DNA of 64,000 nucleotides from Nymphaea colorata (Eukaryota; Streptophyta; Magnoliopsida; Nymphaeales; Nymphaeaceae). This document shows, one piece after another, positions 56,457 through 64,000 of this stretch. The first letter of the stretch is position 1. Each line of letters begins with the position of its first letter. The notes under the pieces were generated by a model. That model was given only the letters and a program-made list of their open reading frames with translations. It had not been told where the DNA came from and ran no database searches. The stretch spans positions 20,989,934 to 21,053,933 of the forward strand of contig NC_045138.2 of assembly GCF_008831285.2 (NCBI RefSeq), given 5' to 3'. A program made the translations under genes and the position numbers.

Positions 56457-56646
56457 TGTAACACCCTAGAAGTTTAGTCCTATATTAAAGATTGTGAGAG
56501 ATCTTCAAGAGCTTATAAAGAGAGACCATTAATGAGATGATTATCCTGGTTACTAGCCTTTTTAAGGTTGGAGCAGAAACTGCTAGGGGCGGGTTGGGAT
56601 CCGCCGAACCAGGGGCCCGAGCCCAAGAGTGGGTCGGGTTGTTATA
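56457..56646 (+). repeat. Right LTR of the TRIM
   Basis: 190 bp; the terminal CA has become TA. It is preceded by a purine tract. Confidence 0.9.
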
Positions 56647-58840
56647 CAAAATCAAGCCAAGAAAACATCCTTCCACAAGAGGAAATGTTCTGGTGCAGAC
56701 TGAATTGTATCAGCAATGCTATTACAAAGATAAAATGTGAAAAGGAAAATAAGCCTGCTTCGACGCTCCTCATATATATATATATAAACATATTCAACCC
56801 TTTTACAAACCCTTCCCTCAACTCTTATACTTGGACAACCATAGCTCTTCAAGGTCAGATTAGAATCCCATGATCCATGATGTGTATCCACATCCTACCC
56901 TCTTCCATCCTGATAATGGTAACCTACACTCTAATCATTGTTTAGGAACTCTGCGATGCAATATGATACCAATTTTGCAGTTCCAAACTTCCAACCAATC
57001 TGTTGTCCATCTGGAAATTCAAAATATGAGGCCCAGAGTCAAACGGTTAACCTTTAACAATATCTTCTCATGCCATCAGTTAAGAATACAGACTGCATTA
57101 GAAACTTTTAGCCAAACCCTAACAAACTATTACTGAACTCGTGGTTGCTTTTAAGTCATATGGACAAAGAACAAACAGTTAATGGTACAAAAAATTTAAA
57201 GCAAGTAAAGGGGCTAGAAGGAGAGATAAAAAAAAAAGTTCAAATCTATGTTGTTACCTGGATGTAATAATTTGTACCTCCTACAATTACTGGTAAATGC
57301 TTCCGAGACAATATACTGTCGATCACCTGAAAACAAATTATAAACAACTGTTTGAGTCTGATGATAAACATAGCCCGAAAAAATGGAAAGACTAAAGAGG
57401 ATTATCTTTTGCTCATAAAAGCTAAGTTGTCAAAATCAAAAGCAGGACACAGGTTGTTCAGGCCTCTAAAAAGACTGATGGTTCAAGCTTGGCATTTGAC
57501 TAGGTTGGCTCGCTGAGGCACACAAGTGAAAAAATGTCTTAGATTCCTTTTCCTTTTTTTTTCCCTTCTTCATCGGCTTATACGTTTCTTTGTTTACTTT
57601 TTCTTCGTTTTTACCATGTTCCTGTTCTTCTCCTCCTTCTCCTCTTTCTCCCTTTCAAGTTTCATTTACTGTTTCTAGCCCATCTAGGTGTCGACTAGGT
57701 GCCCGACAATGCACTGCCCATGCCCTTCTGAAAGTCCACTGCTAACGTAATCAAAGGCCTGTTGAAATTTGATCTCTCGGTCTCTAACACATCAAATTTA
57801 TGGGTTTGAGATCTGGAGCCCATGTCACATTTGCTCGCATAACAAGTTTAAGAGCTTTGATAGAAATGTAAGACTTAATTGGTTTAGGATTTTTAGTTTT
57901 AGATTACCTCAAGTAGGCCTTGGGGGTAGGATCTCAATGACGGGTTCAACTTTTCTAGTCGCCGCCGGTCGGGTCCATAGAAAGAAGATGATAAGGTGTG
58001 CCCCCTGTGTCGTGTCCAAGATCATTTGGTTAACGTGAACAATGTTGGCATCTTGCTATTTTTCATGCTCTTACTACACATTGTGAATTTTCCAAATTGA
58101 TCATATGAGTGTTGACAAGCTTTGGGGGAGTTTGGCCTGCTCGAGTGAGTTGAACCTGCATCAGACTCTGGATGGGCTGGCATGAGGCATGGGCTTGGAA
58201 CTGGCTGGGCTACCTAGGAGAAGCTCAATAGAATTTCTTTCCTTTTTTTTTAACGCGCAACCCACACGGTTTGCTTTCCTCTCTTGAGTTTTTTTTTTTT
58301 TTACCTTGAATAATTTCAGATCAACCCCGTCTCAAAACCCAGCTCCAATATGAAATTTCATAACTATAGCCGCATTCTTCATAATCGGACCGCCTTCGTT
58401 TCTAAACAAGATGTCATAAAAAGTACATAGATTGGTTTTGACACCCCAGCCATAAGTGGGTCGTCAAGGCCTTGCCTATTGAAAATTTTTAAACTTGAAC
58501 GATGGGACCCTCACGGATTCGTGTATGAGATTCTCAACAGGTATTGATCCCAAATGGTCCCTTGGAAGGTTTTTGGCTTTTCATACGAGGCCCCCACTAC
58601 TTGATTGCTACCACATGTCACATCAATCTGGACTAGCATTTGAATTTAGATCTGGTGTTCAACCATTGTCTGATTAAATAATCGACCTATTGGATTCTTT
58701 ATTGCACTTGCAGAATCTTTTCTAGTTGTCTCAGGACCAACTCATGGAATTATATTGCTAGACAATTAGCCGATTTAGATGTGATGCGATACAATAATCT
58801 TTTAGGGGCAAAATATCTCCTGAAGATAAATTGCAACACA

Positions 58841-58944
58841 AGATAAATTTTATTTTGCATTTTATTTTGGAAGCTGGGGGTGAGCAGCTGGGAGATAAAT
58901 TTTATTTTGCATTTTATTTTGGAAGCTGGGGGTGAGCAGCTGGG
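58841..58944. repeat. 52-bp perfect tandem duplication
   Basis: 58841-58892 and 58893-58944 both run from AGATAAATTTTATTTTGC to GTGAGCAGCTGGG with no visible difference. Confidence 0.92.
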
Positions 58945-59154
58945 GAGAGTGGCTGGTTGGGGAATTAATAGATGCACTGTTATTATTCTGATTTTCCTAT
59001 TAAATTTGTTTTACACTTGCCTTGTTTGTACACTAAAAAAAAAAGAGAAAATGAGTGCACATGTGCTGAGGACTGAAGATTTTCAGTCTAAACTTAGATT
59101 AGAGAAATCTGTAAATTCTATATATAAAAATAATTTTCAATCTAAATTTGATTT

Positions 59155-59156
<2 letters not shown>

Positions 59157-59244
<88 letters not shown>

Positions 59245-59261
59245 TATATATATATATAAAG
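59157..59261. repeat. Long (TA)n array
   Basis: About 100 bp of TA dinucleotides with one GA interruption near 59243. Confidence 0.95.
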
Positions 59262-60375
59262 CACTGGATTCCCATCATGTCTCATTAACACAACCCAAAC
59301 AAAAAAACATTGGGCTGCGTGTGAGAGGGATTCTTCTCACAGCTGGAGGAATCCATGTTATTTATATAATAGAAAGAGAGAGTACGAGTGTGTGGATGAG
59401 AGTTCACGCCATGTGCGTGAATCTGCATGTGCCTAAGCTGGAACCGATAGAAGTCCTTGGAATGGATGGACTGGTTCAATGGCAGAGACTGGCGGTCCAT
59501 CAGCTTGATTCATAGGTTGTGTTGTAGAAAGCTAGCTAGTTTTTGGAATGGTTCGGTCAGATATCCTAATTGGCAACCCTATATCCTCACATTACTATCT
59601 CCAAAGAGTCAAACTAAGCTTGACCATGAACAATGGCAGAAGTAGGACCAGAAATTTTTCGCTATAGATCACTTATTTATGCATAAGAACAGAGCTAATG
59701 GACCACTATCACAAATAGTTGAACAACTTATGATTATCTACAAATCTTTTTCTTTCATGTATGGGTACGTTAGATTTCTTATTCAGTATCATTTTCAATC
59801 TGTTATCTTGTGGTTTTAAACATCATGTCTTCTGTCTTTCTACTATTAGAATTAAACTATTCAAGTCGAGCACCTGAGTTGAAAATTAGTTTTCAACAGC
59901 ATGATACTCCACACAAGGGCAGGTTTTTGAAGGAGTCTATTGGACTGGCAGATAGTTGAAGTTTGCAATATTATGTGTGAAATATGCTTGTTCAGATCCA
60001 ACCAGCAGAGGAGTTTTTTCTTTATATATTCAATCTTATAGGGTATGCCGAGAACTCAGGAACTCAGGTCAGTCTTGAATTGGGTCTTACAAGTAATTTG
60101 GACCAAAATTGTTCTAAATTCCTTTCTTTTACTTGTTTTAGTTTGTTTGTAACTCATTTTTTGCTCTATTGTTATAGCTATTGGTCATTAACATGTACTA
60201 TTTTATTTATATGACTTGTTTATTTAAACATTGCTTTCATTATGATTTCTCTAGACCGATGCATGGAGCGTAAAAGTAAGAATTATTGAGCGCAATATGC
60301 ATTTATATTAGTCAATGCCTTCGTTAATTGTTTAAGATTAGATCTGCCTAGGATATAACTTAGTCTGTGTACACG

Positions 60376-60378
<3 letters not shown>

Positions 60379-60443
<65 letters not shown>
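60379..60443. repeat. (TA)n array
   Basis: About 65 bp of AT dinucleotides. Confidence 0.95.
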
Positions 60444-60445
<2 letters not shown>

Positions 60446-61661
60446 TATGACATTCATTGCCTCCAAATTTTTTGATGTGGCCGCAGATTGATGCATCTCC
60501 TAGGGTCTATGTTACAGTTACCATGTAAATTGTACTATACTTAATATTTTACCAATCAAATGAGGAGCTTAATTAAAAAAACAAAAAACAAAAAACCAAT
60601 TACTGTTATGTTAGAACATGTTCTCAAGACATAACATAATTATGTTTTCACCTTTCAGATGAACGAGGTCAAGAGTCTGCATTACTTGTCATTGTATCCT
60701 TTAAATTAATCCTAACTAATCAGGACTTCAAGATCCATAATGTGGACAATGTAAAACATTGTTAAAAGAGGATCCATCAAGGCATATGAACATTTGACAT
60801 TAGTAACATAGTGCTATTGTTCCATGAATTTATCGTACATATCCATTAAATAGTTCATTGCAGCATTCCGTGAATCTATCATACTTTTCTATGGAGATCA
60901 ATGAAATAATAACAGTTATTATTACCAAACAACCTCTTATAGAGACTGTAAGGGACATATTGTTAATACATAGATCAATATGTATCAACTTTATCTCATG
61001 ACTTTGAATGAGTGACCATCAATATCTGAGGAATTTTTGTAGTGTGTCGCACTCGATTAAGACTCAGATACGAGAAAGAAGGTTGCATTAAGGCTCAACC
61101 AGCTCAATGAATAGGACATACTGCTAGCTAGACTTGATTAAACTTGATCTGAGTTTAAAACTGGTTATAGATGCCAATTAATTCAATCAATGTGATTGAC
61201 CAATCACAATCTAAATTCATTAATGCAGAGAGAACTAAATTGATTGTGAAAATAGGGTGTGGCACTTTACCTAATTTCAAAAAGAGGTCCTCGCAAAAGG
61301 GGATGATCTGATATTGATAGCACCAATTAAAAAAAAAAAAGATATCAGGATCTTCTCCATCATTTGCCTAATTAGCTAAGTTTTATCGGATCACCCCCTT
61401 TTTTGAAACGGAGGTCCTCCCAAAAGGGGACCGGACACCCTATACTCCTGATTATAGAGTATCTTAAGAAATCAGCACATTCACACCCTTTTCTTTCTTT
61501 TGATGGATGGTGGGGGAGGTTGAGAGTCGCCATCTGCCACTTCTTGAGTGGGATGTTGCTTCATTAATATCAGGTCATATCGATCCGAATACCCCCGTTC
61601 CGATTCGGCCCCTGATATTTTAATTAAGCAGTGGTGAAGTTGCTGGTTTGTCTTTTTTTTA

Positions 61662-61952
61662 TTAGTTTGAATTTTTGAAATGATGAATAGAAATTGATAA
61701 CCAAAGACGTTGCCAAAGAGTCTTGACGATGACCTTGTAAGGATAAACAAAAAGGCTGGATTCAGAAAGCACATAGGAATCCAAAGCGCTGTTGGACAAA
61801 CTGTCCACTATGGTGGATTCAGCAACAGAAAGGAATTCATCAATCTGGGCACGAGAGAGGGCCCTGAGACCCTTGCTATCAGGGTCAGCAAACACAGGCG
61901 GCTGACGGAAAATGATCTCCAGCCGCTTTTCATGCCCTTCGAAACCGGCCAT
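61662..61952 (-). pseudogene. SAMDC: Truncated S-adenosylmethionine decarboxylase stub
   Basis: The main ORF starts at 61952 ([20 protein letters not shown]) and matches plant AdoMet decarboxylase through [19 protein letters not shown]. The family sequence then stops at 61719, and the frame runs 19 unrelated residues to a stop at 61662. The proenzyme cleavage site (LSE|SS) is kept, but the catalytic cysteine that should follow KT is replaced and about three quarters of the enzyme is missing. Upstream on the same strand it has the complete regulatory leader: tiny uORF, conserved uORF and leader intron. The sequence from 61719 to 62053 is repeated in inverted orientation at 62660-63002. Confidence 0.85.
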
Positions 61953-62053
61953 TGAGATCCAATTCTCAATACCACCTAACTGTGTCGAATTGGTGTTGCA
62001 GAAGATCAAATGATTATGGGGAAGAAGAGATGAGGAAGAGGCTATATGTCCTG
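61719..62053 (-). repeat. Inverted-repeat arm 1 (SAMDC leader plus first 78 codons)
   Basis: 335 bp, nearly identical in reverse complement to 62660-63002. I count about seven substitutions and one 8-bp indel just before the ATG. Confidence 0.88.
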
Positions 62054-62146
62054 GCCGAGACGACACGTCTCCTACTGCGCGCAACTTAAACAAAGAAATA
62101 ACAGAAAAAAGCCCTACTCTATCAGCAGCAATTGATTGTGGAAATA

Positions 62147-62414
62147 TCACGATGGCTTCCTCACGCACTGCAAAAAGAAAGGAAGAACATAATTAGAAAA
62201 CAGGAAAGGGAAAACAAACCATTAACCTTTCAGAAAAACCAAATTAATGTTTTCTATTCACTATCATAGATAGAAAACGTACGTTGGAGTAGGCAGCAGA
62301 TTTGAACTTCTTGATACCACCGTTTGGACGAACGTCTTCAATGCTGTAGCCAAGGGGAACTTCGTACATTAAGGAACTACTACTGGACTTCTTCTTACCA
62401 CCTTTTGCCTCCAT
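62147..62414 (-). CDS. Conserved SAMDC upstream ORF (50 aa, spliced)
   Basis: This is the conserved peptide uORF of plant AdoMet decarboxylase mRNAs, known to repress translation of the main ORF when polyamines are high. Exon parts: 62414-62283, then a 115-bp intron (62168-62282, GTACGT...TTGCAG), then 62167-62147. It encodes [20 protein letters not shown], then [20 protein letters not shown], then AYSNCVRKPS and stop. The intron falls between the Asn and Cys codons of the tail. The sequence shows no damage although the enzyme ORF downstream is truncated. Confidence 0.92.
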
Positions 62415-62422
62415 TACAACAT
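62414..62422 (-). promoter_or_regulatory. Tiny uORF overlapping the SAMDC conserved uORF
   Basis: ATGTTGTAATGG on the minus strand: a two-codon ORF (ATG TTG TAA, 62422-62414) whose stop shares one base with the ATG of the conserved uORF. This one-base overlap is the known arrangement in plant AdoMet decarboxylase leaders, where the tiny uORF governs how often ribosomes start on the conserved one. Confidence 0.85.
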
Positions 62423-62659
62423 CCACGCTCCCTGTTGTCAGAATTCCACAAGACTAAAGTTTAGTGCAGGAAATATTTTTCATACTGCGGAAATAAAATT
62501 CATTTTGACTTGCTAAAAACATCGAGAGGCCGTTGTCAATTAGAAATATATAGACACAAACCGCTGCCACTTCTAAAACTTTTTCCAATTGCGGCACACT
62601 TTTGGAAGAGGAAGAAAGGAAACGAATGCTATTCTGTTTTGTCTCGGTCACTCCCGGGC

Positions 62660-63002
62660 CTGGACATGTAGCCTCTTCCTCATCTCTTCTTCCCCATAAT
62701 CATTTGATCTTCTGCAACACCAATTCGACACAGTTAGGTGGTATTGAGAATTGGATCTCAGCTTCAAAATGGCCGGTTTTGAAGGGTATGAAAAGCGGCT
62801 GGAGATCATTTTCCGTCAGCCACCTGTGTTTGCTGATCCTGATAGCAAGGGTCTCAGGGCCCTCTCTCGTGCCCAGATTGATGAATTCCTTTCTGCTGCC
62901 GAATGCACCATAGTGGACAGTTTGTCCAACAGCGCTTTGGATTCATATGTGCTTTCTGAATCCAGCCTTTTTGTTTATCCTTACAAGGTCATCATCAAGA
63001 CT
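62660..63002 (+). repeat. Inverted-repeat arm 2
   Basis: 343 bp, the reverse-complement partner of 61719-62053. The length difference equals one 8-bp insertion (GCTTCAAA) before the ATG. The arms are separated by 606 bp that contains the conserved uORF exons. Confidence 0.88.
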
Positions 63003-63769
63003 TGTGGGACTACCAAGCTTCTGCGCTCCAGTCCCATCGTATTGAAGCATGCTGGTACCTTGTCCCGTGCTCCTATCTCAGTCAAATATTCCCGTGGGAC
63101 GTTCATTTTCCCTGGGAATCAGCCTTCTCCTCACACAAGTTTTACGGAGGAAGTTGTTGTGCTGAACAACCATTTCCGAAGTTGTTTGGTAAGCCTGGGA
63201 ATGCTTATGTCATCAATGGTGGCAATCCTGCCCATGATTGGCACATCTACAGGTCGTCCGTGGAGTCCATACCTCCTTTGCCACTCACTGTGGAAATGTG
63301 CATGACCAACCTGGACAGGGAGCGGGCATCTGTATTCTACAAGAACTTTGAAGGCCCAGCGAAGTCCATGACTAACGCTTCTGGAATCCGCAGCATCCTT
63401 CCCGGCTTTGATATCAATGACTTTGAGTTTGAGCCTTGTGGATATTCCATGAATTCAATCAAGGACAAGGCCTTGTCGATTATTCATGTCACTCCAGAAG
63501 ATGGTCTCAGCTATGCAAGCTTTGAGTTTGTGGATGCAATAGGCTCTAAGGAAATAAAGAATGCAGCAGAGCTAGAGGCGCTAATCGACCGTGTGTTGGA
63601 ATGTTTCGGGCCAGAAGAGTTTTCATTGGCCATTCATTGTGACTACAGCAGCTTGATGGCAATGTTGTCAGAGAAACATGGGATGTTGGGCTATGCATGC
63701 GAGAAATTTGTGGTGCAGGAACTCTCTGGTGGAGGTTGCCTGATATACAGAGTTTCTCTGGAAAGTTGA
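62769..63769 (+). pseudogene. SAMDC: S-adenosylmethionine decarboxylase, full length with one frameshift
   Basis: AdoMet decarboxylase makes decarboxylated AdoMet for spermidine and spermine synthesis; the proenzyme cleaves itself to form a pyruvoyl group. From 62769 the frame matches the family through residue about 136 ([10 protein letters not shown]). At about 63174-63181 (CATTTCCGAAG) one base appears to be missing, and the family sequence continues in the next frame ([15 protein letters not shown]) to the stop at 63769. Unshifted translation stops at 63305. Kept are the cleavage site LSE|SS (Glu64-Ser65), catalytic Cys79 in [26 protein letters not shown], and FEPCGYSMN with IHVTPEDGLSYASFE. 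Intronless coding is normal for this family. No conserved uORF precedes it on this strand. A sequencing error could mimic the frameshift. Confidence 0.82.
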
Positions 63770-64000
63770 GAAGATGATCAGAGGATTGTGTGGAAGGGGA
63801 AGGTGTATGCTCTGGCCGAGCAAAGACTGTCTTTGTTGCAGCATCACTGCTTATCCTTACCATGTGTTTGCGTCCTTTACTAGTATAGTAGTAATGCGGT
63901 CTCCTCTTCTATTTCTGTTCGAGTTTTCATGTTTGAATAATTGGGCAGCTCGTTCCTTCTGAAGCCCGCCCATAACGGAAAACAAGATCAGGCTAGCGCC
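63770..64000 (+). other. 3' flank of the plus-strand SAMDC copy
   Basis: Presumed 3' untranslated sequence. No feature seen before the window ends. Confidence 0.5.

Larger units (their letters stand above)
56191..56646 (+). mobile_element. TRIM (terminal-repeat retrotransposon in miniature)
   Basis: Two 190-bp direct repeats, 56191-56380 and 56457-56646, start TGTAACACCC and end GGGTTGTTA(C/T)A. Between them are only 76 bp: a primer-binding site TGGTATCAGAGC (56382-56393) and a polypurine tract AAGGGGGGTGGA (56444-56455). A perfect 5-bp target duplication CAAAA flanks it (56186-56190 and 56647-56651). There is no coding capacity. The repeats differ at roughly 15% of positions, so the insertion is old. 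Confidence 0.92.
55659..57326 (-). pseudogene. tRNA isopentenyltransferase (IPT) gene fragment
   Basis: Three minus-strand exon-like pieces belong to the tRNA dimethylallyltransferase family, which adds a dimethylallyl group to A37 of certain tRNAs. 57326-57258 reads VIDSILSRKHLPVIVGGTNY plus YIQ, with good AG and GT borders. About 55950-55890 reads VSPFLLDDLMEEMDACTS, with a good donor but no AG acceptor in the right phase. 55780-55659 reads TCDLDLLRKLDPASANRIHL and beyond, with good borders. GGTNYY is the family's hallmark substrate-site motif. The P-loop exon upstream and all downstream exons (zinc finger and C-terminus) are absent from the window. I read it as a decayed partial copy; a gene with very long introns reaching outside the window is less likely because the VOA1-like gene lies downstream. 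Confidence 0.62.
57327..61661. other. Repeat-rich intergenic region
   Basis: No supported gene. It holds a 52-bp tandem duplication (58841-58944) and two long TA arrays (59157-59261 and 60379-60443). Open frames across the TA arrays encode only Tyr-Ile repeats and are artefacts. Confidence 0.65.

Noticed and set aside
56191..56646. Cassandra-type TRIM
   Set aside because: Cassandra LTRs contain a 5S rRNA-like segment; none is visible in these LTRs.
58880..59515. 211-codon frame on the plus strand
   Set aside because: Half of it is Tyr-Ile repeats from the TA array, with no family resemblance.
61710..61955. 81-codon plus-strand frame over the SAMDC stub
   Set aside because: Antisense shadow of the SAMDC coding sequence.

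Overview
The window is nuclear DNA from a seed plant, almost certainly a flowering plant. The evidence is spliced genes of plant-wide families, a plant-type AdoMet decarboxylase leader with its conserved upstream peptide, Ty1/copia retrotransposons primed by initiator tRNA-Met, a TRIM, small DNA-transposon derivatives and long (TA)n arrays. Genes are sparse and introns are large and transposon-filled, which points to a repeat-rich genome. I cannot name the species.

Layout. 1-6.8 kb is gene-poor and holds short tandem duplications. 7,047-24,710 (+) is a complete NIPA-type magnesium transporter gene: nine exons encode 356 residues in an unbroken frame. Its last intron is 13.0 kb and holds a nest of copia elements: an old minus-strand element (LTRs at 11,888-12,193 and 24,094-24,390), a plus-strand element (13,250-23,025) and a younger plus-strand element inside that one (18,298-22,627, target duplication AGAAC), plus a fourth fragment (about 23,440-24,070). 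27,822-38,542 (-) is a complete nine-exon EDRF1-like TPR protein gene (1,452 residues). 41,241-42,551 (+) is an intronless P-class PPR gene with an overlapping upstream ORF created by a local duplication. 43,891-53,471 (-) is a complete eight-exon gene for a VOA1/Ac45-like V-ATPase accessory membrane protein (315 residues); its 6.2-kb first intron carries a 5'-truncated copia element. 55,659-57,326 (-) is a three-exon fragment of a tRNA isopentenyltransferase gene with a TRIM in one of its introns. 61,662-63,769 is a head-to-head inverted duplication of S-adenosylmethionine decarboxylase (AdoMetDC): the minus arm keeps the regulatory uORFs but only a stub of the enzyme, and the plus arm has the whole enzyme with one frameshift and no uORF.

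The genes are not an operon or a pathway cluster; they are ordinary neighbours separated by repeats. I found no clear evidence of a wholly new biological system. The most informative structures are the AdoMetDC inverted duplication, the multilayer transposon nest inside an intron with a GC 5' splice site, a strand-switched scramble inside the youngest copia element, and the duplication-made uORF on the PPR gene.

All gene models were derived by hand from reading frame, splice-site phase and family resemblance. No database search or alignment program was run.
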